From contig NZ_JAMXQS010000001.1 in assembly GCF_024053505.1 (NCBI RefSeq), forward strand, positions 310,001-374,000: 64,000 bases of DNA. Direction: 5' to 3'. The notes beneath the pieces were generated by a model that made no database searches, had not been told where the DNA came from, and saw only the letters and a program-made list of their open reading frames with translations. The translations under genes were made by a program, and so were the position numbers. This stretch comes from Mesorhizobium liriopis (GTDB lineage: Bacteria > Pseudomonadota > Alphaproteobacteria > Rhizobiales > Rhizobiaceae). Of the stretch, positions 55,557 to 63,275 are shown in pieces (the stretch's first letter is position 1; each line of letters starts with the position of its first letter).

Positions 55557-55861
55557 ATTTCCCAGTCGTCTTCGATATCCAACTCCTGATGGGATGATCT
55601 GTCCGTCTGGTTGATTGCCGGACGGCGGGATCATGTGCGCCCGCAGTTTCATCCGACCGCGCGCGATGCTCGCGTCGGCGCCGCGACGGTTCCCTCTCGC
55701 CGGTTCAACTTTCCGTCAGAAGCCGCCGCCGGCCCAGTCTGCCGCTTCCCTGCCACTTAGCCGTCAAACTCGTGCCACGACCGGCCCGTTAACGCCCCAT
55801 CAAGGTTAATGGACCATTGTCAGGAGGCAGACGGGTTGAGTTTGCGTGCAGGAGAGAAACG
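55557..55861 (+). other. Non-coding stretch between der and cell wall hydrolase gene
   Basis: 305 bases. No ORF with support on either strand. An imperfect inverted repeat (CCGTC...GACGG, flanked by GATC on both sides) lies at about 55597-55632, and two GTTAA elements at about 55789 and 55805. AGGAGAG at 55850-55856 is the ribosome site of the next gene. No clear sigma-70 promoter seen. Confidence 0.4.
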
Positions 55862-57043
55862 TTGACGCGACGTTTGATGCCAGGCGCCGTGATCGGCTTT
55901 TTTCAGGGACGTTCCCTTGCCCCGCTGGTGGTGGGCCTGGGGTTCTGGGTCGGCTTTCCGACCAACATCGCGTTGCAGGATATGAGCAGCCTGATTTCGG
56001 GCACCGACGCCGCATCCGCGCGCTGGTCGAACTTCGTGCAGAAGGCGCAGGCCGGCTCGGTTCACGCTGCCGAGATGCCGTTCACCGACAAGGCTTCCGC
56101 GCAACAGCTTTCCGGCGCAGGGCTCGAAGCCCACGGCCTCGGCACCGTCGCCTTCAAGTCGGAGAAGGGCAAGCGCAACCCGATCCCGGATGAAGAGCGC
56201 GTTTCGCGCGACACCAAGCAGGGCCGCATCATGAAAGTGGCGCCCGTTGCGCCGCCGAAATCGTTCAACGCCGGTACCATCTTCGAGCGCACCAGCCAGT
56301 TGTTGCGTCCGGGCATCGACCCCGAACTCAAGATGGCCTTCGCCAAGCCCGACATTCAGGGCCGCGAAGTCCAGATCGCCTCGAACTTCCAGTTTGGTCG
56401 CGACAAGTCGGAGCCCGATCCGGCCGTGCCGACCTTTCTCGCAAGCCTCGTGACGAGCGAGAAGGCCGACGTTCTGGCAACGGCCTACGCCCCGGCCGAA
56501 CCGAATTATGCCAAGGCCTCGCCCTTCGAGAGCCTGCTTCAGGAGGCCGATCCCAACAATGGCCGCTTCGTGCCGCCGCTGGAGCAGGGTGACCACGCCT
56601 GGATGGGCACCGCACTGCCAGCGGAAGTCTTTTCCGAGCCCGAACAGCTCTGCCTCGCCAACGCGGTCTATTTCGAAGCGCGCGGCGAAGACACGCGGGG
56701 GCAGGCGGCCGTTGCGCAGGTCGTGCTCAACCGCGTGCGTAACCCGTCCTATCCGAAGACGATCTGCGGCGTGGTCTACCAGAATCAGAACTGGAAGAAT
56801 CGCTGTCAGTTCTCATTTGCCTGCGACGGCATCAAGGACCGCATCACCAACCAGACCGCCTTCGCCAAGGCCAAGGATGTCGCGCTGGCCGTGACGGCCG
56901 GCAAGGTCTTCATCCCCGAAGTCGGCTCATCCACCCACTATTACGCAGAATATGTCAGCCCTGGCTGGGCCCGCTCCATGGAGAAGATGAAGCAGATCGG
57001 CCGCCACATCTTCTACCGCACCTATGGCGGCGGCTGGAGCTGA
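55862..57043 (+). CDS. Cell wall hydrolase, SleB family
   Basis: 393 residues from TTG 55862, which has AGGAGAG 5 bases upstream; ATG 55877 is the alternative. One N-terminal membrane helix (about 14-34). The middle ~230 residues are of low conservation and rich in Pro/Lys. The C-terminal Hydrolase_2 domain has LCLANAVYFEARGEDTRGQ with the catalytic Glu, AQVVLNRVRNPSYPKTICGV, and CQFSFACDG, and ends SSTHYYAEYVSPGWA. The domain is named after SleB of Bacillus spores, a lytic transglycosylase; in non-sporulating Rhizobiales it probably trims peptidoglycan in the periplasm. Confidence 0.88.
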   Translation: MTRRLMPGAVIGFFQGRSLAPLVVGLGFWVGFPTNIALQDMSSLISGTDAASARWSNFVQKAQAGSVHAAEMPFTDKASAQQLSGAGLEAHGLGTVAFKSEKGKRNPIPDEERVSRDTKQGRIMKVAPVAPPKSFNAGTIFERTSQLLRPGIDPELKMAFAKPDIQGREVQIASNFQFGRDKSEPDPAVPTFLASLVTSEKADVLATAYAPAEPNYAKASPFESLLQEADPNNGRFVPPLEQGDHAWMGTALPAEVFSEPEQLCLANAVYFEARGEDTRGQAAVAQVVLNRVRNPSYPKTICGVVYQNQNWKNRCQFSFACDGIKDRITNQTAFAKAKDVALAVTAGKVFIPEVGSSTHYYAEYVSPGWARSMEKMKQIGRHIFYRTYGGGWS

Positions 57044-57130
57044 GGAAACATTCCCGGCATTCTTCAGAATTCAGTGTAAGTCACTGTTTTAGAAGCGGGA
57101 ATTGATCTCTTCGGCGCGCGCCTCTTCTGC

Positions 57131-57159
57131 TTGACGCGTAAGACACCCCCCTCTATGTT
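57131..57159 (+). promoter_or_regulatory. Sigma-70-type promoter of the F0 ATP synthase operon
   Basis: TTGACG at 57131-57136, a 17-base spacer, and TATGTT at 57154-57159. Transcription would start near 57166, about 65 bases before atpI. This is the best-looking promoter of the window and lies exactly where one is needed. Confidence 0.55.
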
Positions 57160-57230
57160 GCCGCCAACTCGACGGGCGGGCGCAAAATTGCCGTTTTTCG
57201 CGCGACGCGGGTTGCCAGGGGAGGGTTGCA

Positions 57231-57602
57231 GTGGTTGCACCATCGCAGCCGGAAGGCCGGAATTCCGCCACGCCACAGCTGAGCGAGGCCGAGCTGGAGC
57301 GCCGCAAGCGCGAGCTCGATGCCAAGCTGGCGGCACGGCGGCAGAAAGCCGACGTATCTGGGGAAAAGGCGGTTGGCGGCATGTCCGGAATGGGCTATGC
57401 GCTGCGCCTGTCCAGCGAGTTCATCGCGGCCATCGCGGTGGGCGCGGCGATCGGCTGGGTGATCGACTACTATGCGGGCTCCACGCCCTGGGGGTTGATC
57501 GTCTTCCTGCTTCTGGGCTTCGCCGCGGCCGTGCTGAACGTGCTTCGTTCCGCGGGCCAGGTGGCGCCCTCCAAGGTGCACGGCCCGGGCGACCGGGTTT
57601 GA
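57231..57602 (+). CDS. atpI: ATP synthase protein I (AtpI)
   Basis: 123 residues from GTG 57231, with AGGGGAGGG upstream. N-terminal helical charged region (ELERRKRELDAKLAARRQK) then two membrane helices (SSEFIAAIAVGAAIGWVIDY and GLIVFLLLGFAAAVLNVLR). AtpI helps assemble the c-ring and perhaps import Mg. First gene of the F0 operon, as usual for Rhizobiales, where F0 and F1 genes are apart. Confidence 0.9.
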   Translation: MVAPSQPEGRNSATPQLSEAELERRKRELDAKLAARRQKADVSGEKAVGGMSGMGYALRLSSEFIAAIAVGAAIGWVIDYYAGSTPWGLIVFLLLGFAAAVLNVLRSAGQVAPSKVHGPGDRV

Positions 57603-57668
57603 GGCACCCAGAGACTGCAAAAGCCCAGCCGGCAACGGCTGGAAACTGAGAGCTAACAAGGGTCCGTA

Positions 57669-58421
57669 ATGGCCAACGATCCGATTCATCAGTTTCATAT
57701 CAACAGGATCGTGCCGATCGAGATCGGCGGGCTCGACTTCTCGTTCACCAATTCCGCGGCCTTCATGGTCGCCACTGCTGCACTCGCCGGCGGTTTCCTT
57801 TATCTCGCCACCGCCAAGCGCGCCGTTGTTCCCAGCCGTTCGCAGTCGGTCGCCGAGATGGCCTATGACTTCATCCGCAACATGCTCACCGACGCGGCGG
57901 GCAAGGGCGGCATGCGCTTCTTCCCGCTCGTGTTCTCGCTGTTCCTGTTCGTGCTGACCGCCAACCTGATCGGCATGTTCCCTTACTTCTTCACGGTCAC
58001 CAGCCAGCTGATCGTTACCGTCGCTCTGGCCCTTCTCGTGATCGGTACCGTGGTGGTCTATGGCTTCATGGCTCACGGGCTGGGCTTCCTGAAGCTCTTT
58101 GTGCCCTCGGGCGTGCCGGGCCTTCTGGTGCCCCTGATCGTGCTGATCGAGGTCATCTCGTTTCTGTCGCGCCCGATCAGCCTGTCCATTCGTTTGTTCG
58201 CCAACATGCTGGCGGGCCACATCACGCTCAAGGTCTTCGCAGGCTTCGTGACCTCCATGAGCGCGCTGGGTGCGGTCGGCGTCGCCGGCGCGCTGCTGCC
58301 GCTCCTGATGGTGGTCGCCATCACCGCGCTCGAATTCCTGGTCGCCTTCCTGCAGGCCTATGTCTTCGCGGTTCTGACCTGCATGTATCTCAACGACGCC
58401 GTGCACCCCGGCGGCCACTAA
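57669..58421 (+). CDS. atpB: ATP synthase subunit a
   Basis: 250 residues. Membrane channel subunit of F0. The essential Arg (R175) is in the stretch [20 protein letters not shown]; further conserved blocks [13 protein letters not shown] and [19 protein letters not shown]. Five to six helices. Follows atpI by 66 bases. Confidence 0.97.
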   Translation: MANDPIHQFHINRIVPIEIGGLDFSFTNSAAFMVATAALAGGFLYLATAKRAVVPSRSQSVAEMAYDFIRNMLTDAAGKGGMRFFPLVFSLFLFVLTANLIGMFPYFFTVTSQLIVTVALALLVIGTVVVYGFMAHGLGFLKLFVPSGVPGLLVPLIVLIEVISFLSRPISLSIRLFANMLAGHITLKVFAGFVTSMSALGAVGVAGALLPLLMVVAITALEFLVAFLQAYVFAVLTCMYLNDAVHPGGH

Positions 58422-58492
58422 AGGCCGTCGCTCAAGGGCGCACCGTTTCCACCCAACCCAACACCACACGTTCCATTCCAAGGAGTTTCACT

Positions 58493-58720
58493 ATGGACGC
58501 AGAAGCAGCAAAGTTCCTCGGCGCTGGTCTCGCCTGCCTCGGCATGGCCGGCACGGCTCTGGGCCTCGGCAACATTTTCGGCAGCTATCTCTCGGGCGCG
58601 CTGCGTAACCCGTCGGCTGCTGACGGTCAGTTCGGTCGCCTCGTGTTCGGCTTCGCCGTGACCGAAGCTCTGGGCATCTTCTCGCTGCTCGTCGCCCTGC
58701 TGCTCCTCTTCGTCGTCTAA
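58493..58720 (+). CDS. atpE: ATP synthase subunit c
   Basis: 75 residues, two helices joined by a polar loop (RNPSAADGQF). The proton-binding carboxylate is E58 in FAVTEALGIF; the glycine-rich first helix LGMAGTALGLGNIFG is typical of alphaproteobacterial c subunits. AAGGAG upstream of the ATG gives a strong ribosome site, fitting the high copy number of this subunit. Confidence 0.97.
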   Translation: MDAEAAKFLGAGLACLGMAGTALGLGNIFGSYLSGALRNPSAADGQFGRLVFGFAVTEALGIFSLLVALLLLFVV

Positions 58721-58765
58721 GGATAACGGCCGCTAACGCGGTCCCTGCACGAAAAGGCACAAGCG

Positions 58766-59344
58766 ATGTTCATCACACCGGGCTACGCCCAGGAAGCGGA
58801 AACTCATCTCGACGCGACACACGCCGAGACGAATGCCGCGCATGAGGGGGCGCCCGCCGTCTTCCCGCCCTTCGACAGCACGTTCTATCCGTCCCAGATT
58901 CTCTGGCTCGTGATCACCTTCGGGCTGTTCTATCTCTTCATGAAGCGGGTCATCATGCCCCGCCTGGGAGGGATCATCGAAGATCGCGAGAGGCGGATCG
59001 CAAGCGATCTCGAAACGGCCAATCGCATGAGGGCCGAATCGGACGCAGCCGTCGCGGCTTACGAGCGTGATCTGGCGGAAGCGCGTGCCAAGGCGAATGC
59101 CATCGGCCAGGAGGCGCGCGACGCCGCCAAGGCCAGTGCGGAAGCCGAGCGCAAGCGCGTGGAAGCAGGCCTCGACGCCCGTCTTTCCGAGGCGCAGTCG
59201 CGCATCGACCAGCTCAAGGCTTCGGCCATGGGCGAAGTCGGCTCGATTGCCACCGAAACGGCGGACGCCATCCTGCGCCGCCTTTCGGCCCGCGACATCG
59301 ACCGCGCCGCCGTGGAAGCGGCGGTTGCAACCTCACGAGGCTGA
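58766..59344 (+). CDS. atpG: ATP synthase subunit b' (AtpG/AtpF')
   Basis: 192 residues. N-terminal extension of ~45 residues rich in Ala/His/Glu, one membrane helix (PSQILWLVITFGLFYLFM) and a long charged helix for the peripheral stalk (EDRERRIASDLETANRMRAE). The extension and position before atpF identify it as b', the second b-type subunit of alphaproteobacteria and chloroplasts. Ends 3 bases before atpF. Confidence 0.93.
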   Translation: MFITPGYAQEAETHLDATHAETNAAHEGAPAVFPPFDSTFYPSQILWLVITFGLFYLFMKRVIMPRLGGIIEDRERRIASDLETANRMRAESDAAVAAYERDLAEARAKANAIGQEARDAAKASAEAERKRVEAGLDARLSEAQSRIDQLKASAMGEVGSIATETADAILRRLSARDIDRAAVEAAVATSRG

Positions 59345-59347
59345 TCC

Positions 59348-59833
59348 ATGGCGCTCGACGCAACATTCTGGGCAACAATCGGCCTCGTCATCTTTCTGGC
59401 GATCATCGCCTACCTGAAGGTGCCGGGCATGCTCGCCGCCCAGCTCGACCAGCGCGCCGAACGCGTGCGGGGCGATCTGGACGAGGCACGCCGGCTCCGC
59501 GAGGAAGCCGAAGGCCTTCGCACCGAATACGCCAAGCGCAAGGCGCAGGCCGAAAAGGACGCCGCCGATCTGGTCGCCGCTGCCAAGCGCGAGGCCGATC
59601 AGCTCGTGGCGGAAGCCCGCGCCAAGTCGGAAGACTATGTCGCCCGGCGCACCGCTCTTGCCGAGCAGAAGATCGGCCAGGCCGAGCGTGACGCGGTGAA
59701 CGAGGTCCGCGCGGCAGCTGTCGACATCGCGGTGGAAGCGGCCCGCAAGGTTCTCGCCGCCCAGGCCGACGAGCAGACCAATGCGGCTCAGTTCCAGAGC
59801 TCGGTCAACGAAGTCCGCGCCAAGCTCAACTGA
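59348..59833 (+). CDS. atpF: ATP synthase subunit b
   Basis: 161 residues. One membrane helix at the very N-terminus (FWATIGLVIFLAIIAYLKV), then a long charged helix (DQRAERVRGDLDEARRLREE). Forms the peripheral stalk with b'. Last gene of the operon and followed by a terminator. Confidence 0.95.
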   Translation: MALDATFWATIGLVIFLAIIAYLKVPGMLAAQLDQRAERVRGDLDEARRLREEAEGLRTEYAKRKAQAEKDAADLVAAAKREADQLVAEARAKSEDYVARRTALAEQKIGQAERDAVNEVRAAAVDIAVEAARKVLAAQADEQTNAAQFQSSVNEVRAKLN

Positions 59834-59859
59834 GCGGAAGCCATCGGCGCTACGAAATC

Positions 59860-59885
59860 AGGCGGGCCCTCGGGTCCGCCTTTTT
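59860..59885 (+). terminator. Terminator of the F0 operon
   Basis: AGGCGGGCC at 59860-59868 pairs with GGTCCGCCT at 59873-59881 with one G-T pair, a short loop, then a T run. It lies 27 bases after the atpF stop. Confidence 0.8.
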
Positions 59886-59919
59886 CTTTTGGCGGTTTGA
59901 TGCGCCTGTGAGAGTCCCG

Positions 59920-59960
59920 CGCCAAGCGCCCTCGTGGTTCGACAGGTTCACCATGAGGGT
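59920..59960 (+). repeat. Left arm of a 41-bp inverted intergenic repeat
   Basis: 41 bases beginning CGCCAAGCGCCCTCGTGG. Its reverse complement matches 60062-60102 at 36 of 41 positions. Each arm also folds on itself: CCCTCGTGG pairs with CCATGAGGG around the core TTCGACAGGTT. This family of hairpin (CCCTCATGG...GTCGAACCACGAGGG) resembles repetitive extragenic elements seen in other alphaproteobacteria. Lies in a 311-base stretch (59834-60144) between atpF and rnhB that otherwise holds only the operon terminator. Confidence 0.7.
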
Positions 59961-60061
59961 TGACAGGCGTCGTGATGGCCCATGGGAAATCTGTAGGTTC
60001 TGCCCGCTCGCAGCAACGAGGAGTGCCTTAGGCATTCATATGAGGCCAACCCACCCAAAGC

Positions 60062-60102
60062 GCCCTCATGGCGAGCCTGTCGAACCGCCAGGGCGCTTGG
60101 CG
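60062..60102 (-). repeat. Right arm of a 41-bp inverted intergenic repeat
   Basis: The mate of the arm at 59920-59960, in opposite orientation, ending GGGCGCTTGGCG. The five mismatches are spread over the length, so the copies have diverged. The ~100 bases between the arms show no ORF or recognisable feature. Confidence 0.7.
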
Positions 60103-60144
60103 CCTAAATGGTCAGTTGGCCCAGGCTGCTTGATGCTCAGCCCT

Positions 60145-60792
60145 TTACAAGTCTTTCAGTGACCCGAAGCTCATCCGGTGAAGGCGTCCCACAGGGCCAT
60201 GCTCCGTGATCGCCGTTCGGTGCGCCGCGGTGCCATAGCCGGCATGCCCTTCGAACCCGTAGCGATCGTCATGCCGCCCGCAGCATTCCATCATGCGGTC
60301 GCGTGTGACCTTGGCCACGATGGACGCTGCCGCGATCGACTGCGAGCGACGGTCGCCTCCGATAAGTGGCGTTCCCTGGCAGGATAGGCTCTTGGGCACG
60401 TCGCGTCCGTCCACGAGTGCCAGAAGCGGCGTGATGCTCAGCCCGTCCAGTGCCCGGCACATCGCTTCGAGACTGGCTTGAAGGATGTTGATCCGGTCAA
60501 TGCCTTCGGCACCGACCGAGGCAACGGAGACGGAAAGCGCGCTTCCGAGGATTTCGCCGAACAGCGCCTCGCGCCTCTTTGGCGACAAGCGCTTCGAATC
60601 ATCCAGCCCATCCGGCAAGCAATCCGGATCGAGGATCACCGCCGCTGCGACCACGGGCCCAGCGAGCGGCCCGCGACCGACTTCATCGAGCCCGGCAATC
60701 GGCCAGAGCCCACGGGCGAGTGCCGCACGTTCTTCCGAGAAATCAGGCTTGAGAGAAAGAGGGCGCGGAGAACCGGAAAGCAAGCGAGTCAT
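60145..60792 (-). CDS. rnhB: Ribonuclease HII
   Basis: 215 residues from ATG 60790-60792. Removes ribonucleotides from DNA and RNA primers. Family motifs: [20 protein letters not shown] with D36 and E37, [19 protein letters not shown] and [16 protein letters not shown]-terminus [12 protein letters not shown] is standard. 141 bases after the radical SAM gene on the same strand. Confidence 0.95.
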   Translation of the reverse strand: MTRLLSGSPRPLSLKPDFSEERAALARGLWPIAGLDEVGRGPLAGPVVAAAVILDPDCLPDGLDDSKRLSPKRREALFGEILGSALSVSVASVGAEGIDRINILQASLEAMCRALDGLSITPLLALVDGRDVPKSLSCQGTPLIGGDRRSQSIAAASIVAKVTRDRMMECCGRHDDRYGFEGHAGYGTAAHRTAITEHGPVGRLHRMSFGSLKDL

Positions 60793-60933
60793 TTTGCGGC
60801 GAAGCTCGCACCGCTTCCGGTTCTCCGCAAGACCTTGCCTTCGCCTTGGGGCAGGAGAGGGCAAGGCCACCAACCTCCGGTCGGGGAGGACCGGAACGCT
60901 GGTCTGTGCCGGGGTGGAGTACCGGCGCGATGG

Positions 60934-62103
60934 TCAGAACAGCGAAAGCTGGTTCGCTGAGGATGCGGAAACCTTCTTCTTGGGAACTGTCGGCGCGGCC
61001 GGCGTCGCCTTGAACAGGTCGGTGCGCAGCTGGCGGCGTTCGGTGTTGAGCCCCAGCCGACGCGCGGCCATCTCGAAGCGGCGGCCGATCTGCCAGGCAT
61101 AGGGGCCGACGCCGGTCATGCGCGTGTTCGAGTCCGCATCATAATCCTTGCCGCCGCGCATGGAGCGGATCAGCGACACGACGTGGCGGTACTTGTCGGG
61201 ATAGTGGCGCAGAAGCCAGTCCTGAAAGAGGGGTGCCACCTCCAGCGGCAGGCGCAACAGCACATAGCCCGCCTCACGCGCGCCGGCGGTGTGAGCCGAT
61301 TCGAGCAGGCGTTCGATCTCGTTGTCGTTGAGACCGGGAATGACGGGGGCTGCCATCACCGACACCGGAATGCCCGCATCGCTCAGCTCGCGCATCATCG
61401 CGAGACGGCGGGCGGGAGCCGCCGCGCGCGGCTCCATCGCGCGCGACAGCGTACGGTCGAGCGTGGTCAAGGAGATGGCGACCTTTGCGAGCCCCTTGGC
61501 CGCCATGCGCGAAAGGATGTCGATGTCGCGCGTGACCAGCGAGCCCTTGGTAACGATCGCCAGCGGATGGTCGAACGCTTCCAGCACTTCGAGCAATTCG
61601 CGCATGATGCGCTGCTGCTTCTCGATCGGCTGGTATGGGTCGGTGTTGGTGCCGATCGCAATCGAGCGCGCGGTGTAGCCCGGCTTGCTCAATTCCTTTT
61701 CGAGCAGCTTCGCCGCACCGTCCTTGGCAAACAGCTTGGTCTCGAAATCGAGACCCGGCGACATGCCGACATAGGCGTGCGTCGGCCGCGCGAAACAGTA
61801 GGAACAGCCGTGTTCGCAGCCGCGATAAGGGTTGATCGAGCGGTCAAAGGAAATGTCGGGCGAATCGTTGCGCGTGATGATCGTGCGCGGCGTTTCCGTC
61901 TGCACCTCGGTCTTGAAGGCAGGCAGTTCTTCGAGCGACTGCCAGCCATCGTCGAAGGCCTCGCGCTGGAGCATTTCGAAGCGGCCGGAATCGTTCGTGG
62001 CAGCCGCGCGGCCACGACGGCGGGCATGGTCGATCAGCAGACCCTTGGCGGCCTCGGCCGTTTCCCCGAAGGCGTCGCGCCTTTCGCGCACGATCTGAAC
62101 CAT
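60934..62103 (-). CDS. PA0069-type radical SAM protein (SplB-related)
   Basis: 389 residues from ATG 62101-62103, with GGAG upstream; the longer frame is not conserved. The cluster motif RGCEHGCSYCFARP gives C96, C100 and C103 (CX3CX2C) for a 4Fe-4S cluster with SAM. Next come IAIGTNTDPYQPIEK, IVTKGSLVTRDIDIL and SVMAAPVIPGLND, an order shared with spore photoproduct lyase-like proteins. C-terminus runs into a low-complexity tail ending NQLSLF. The substrate of this PA0069 family is unknown. Found upstream of rnhB in many Rhizobiales. Confidence 0.88.
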   Translation of the reverse strand: MVQIVRERRDAFGETAEAAKGLLIDHARRRGRAAATNDSGRFEMLQREAFDDGWQSLEELPAFKTEVQTETPRTIITRNDSPDISFDRSINPYRGCEHGCSYCFARPTHAYVGMSPGLDFETKLFAKDGAAKLLEKELSKPGYTARSIAIGTNTDPYQPIEKQQRIMRELLEVLEAFDHPLAIVTKGSLVTRDIDILSRMAAKGLAKVAISLTTLDRTLSRAMEPRAAAPARRLAMMRELSDAGIPVSVMAAPVIPGLNDNEIERLLESAHTAGAREAGYVLLRLPLEVAPLFQDWLLRHYPDKYRHVVSLIRSMRGGKDYDADSNTRMTGVGPYAWQIGRRFEMAARRLGLNTERRQLRTDLFKATPAAPTVPKKKVSASSANQLSLF

Positions 62104-62241
62104 CTCCGAACTCCACAAATGCCGGGTTGGCGATTCGCTGTCTGATGATTGGTAGCGGGTGAATGAGAACAAAGCAAGAACTTGTGATTTCGCATTGCAA
62201 CAGATGGCGCAGTTGTGCGGTTTCCGCTAAGCCGATGGGTG

Positions 62242-62733
62242 ATGATATCGGTGGTGATCCAGGCCAGTGAAGGCGACGAGGAGCGGCTGGCGCGCACGCT
62301 GGCGTCGCTCGTGGGCGGGGCCGTGGAGGGCACCGTGCGCGAGGCGGTCGTCGTACTCGGCACCGACGCATCCGGCCCCTTCAAGGTCGCCGACCACGCG
62401 GGGTGCCGTATAGCCAAGACGCTGGCCGAGGCCATCGCCGTCGCCAAAGGGGAATGGCTCCTGATGCTCGAACCGGGCGCGCGCCTGCTCGAAGGCTGGA
62501 GCGAGAGCGTGATGCTTCATGCCGCCGAGGCCGACCGGCCCGCGCGGCTCTCACGCGATGCCTCGGTGCGGCCGTCGTTCATGGCGCGGCTGCGGGCGAG
62601 GCGGCGGCCCTTCGCCCATGGCCTGCTGATCAGGCGGAAAGACGCGTCGGCGCTTTATGGGGCTAACATCGACGCTGTCCGCTTGAGGCCTCGAACTCTC
62701 CGGATTGGCGCTCGAATGATCCCGGCTTCCTAA
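62242..62733 (+). CDS. Small glycosyltransferase-like protein
   Basis: 163 residues from ATG 62242. Beginning ISVVIQASEGDEERLARTLA resembles the N-terminal half of GT2 enzymes, and KGEWLLMLEPGARLLEGW aligns with the region that normally holds the DxD motif; here it reads LEPG, without a DxD. The protein is about 100 residues shorter than ordinary GT2 enzymes and lacks an acceptor domain, so it may be inactive or have another role. Overlaps the convergent moaB gene by 4 bases. Confidence 0.6.
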   Translation: MISVVIQASEGDEERLARTLASLVGGAVEGTVREAVVVLGTDASGPFKVADHAGCRIAKTLAEAIAVAKGEWLLMLEPGARLLEGWSESVMLHAAEADRPARLSRDASVRPSFMARLRARRRPFAHGLLIRRKDASALYGANIDAVRLRPRTLRIGARMIPAS

Positions 62734-63275
62734 GCCGAACGGCCCTCGCGCCGCAGATGCTCGTCGAGACGCGGCATGATCTCCACGAAGTTGCAGGGCT
62801 TGTGCCGGTAGTCGAGCTGCGCCTTGAGAATGCCGTCCCACGCATCGCGGCAGGCGCCGGGCGAACCGGGCAGGACGAAGACGAAAGTGGCGTTCATCAC
62901 ACCGGCCGTCGCCCGGCTCTGGATCGTGGACGTACCGATCTTGTCGAACGAAATCTGGTGGAAGATCGCGGAAAACCCGTCCATGCGCTTCTCGAACAGC
63001 GGTTCGAGCGCGTCGGGCGTCACGTCGCGGCCTGTGAAGCCAGTGCCGCCGGTGGTGATGACGACATCGATGGTGGGGTCCTGTGCCCATGCCGAGACCT
63101 GGGTTCCGATCGCCTCGCGATCATCCGGCACGATGGTGCGTCCGCCGAGCCTGTGTCCTGCTTCCTCCAACCGTGCCACGAGCGTATCGCCCGACCTGTC
63201 GTCGGCGAGCGTTCGCGTATCGGACACGGCGAGAACGGCGATGGAAAGAGGAATGAACTGGCGTTCGATGCTCAT
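62730..63275 (-). CDS. moaB: Molybdenum cofactor biosynthesis protein MoaB
   Basis: 181 residues from ATG 63273-63275. MoaB/Mog family, molybdopterin adenylyltransferase-like. Motifs: SIAVLAVSDTRTLADDRSGD, ITTGGTGFTGRDVTPDAL and FVLPGSPGACRDAWDGIL. Start overlaps the ispE stop (ATGA). Whether it is active in Moco synthesis or a MoaB-like regulator cannot be told. Confidence 0.92.
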   Translation of the reverse strand: MSIERQFIPLSIAVLAVSDTRTLADDRSGDTLVARLEEAGHRLGGRTIVPDDREAIGTQVSAWAQDPTIDVVITTGGTGFTGRDVTPDALEPLFEKRMDGFSAIFHQISFDKIGTSTIQSRATAGVMNATFVFVLPGSPGACRDAWDGILKAQLDYRHKPCNFVEIMPRLDEHLRREGRSA

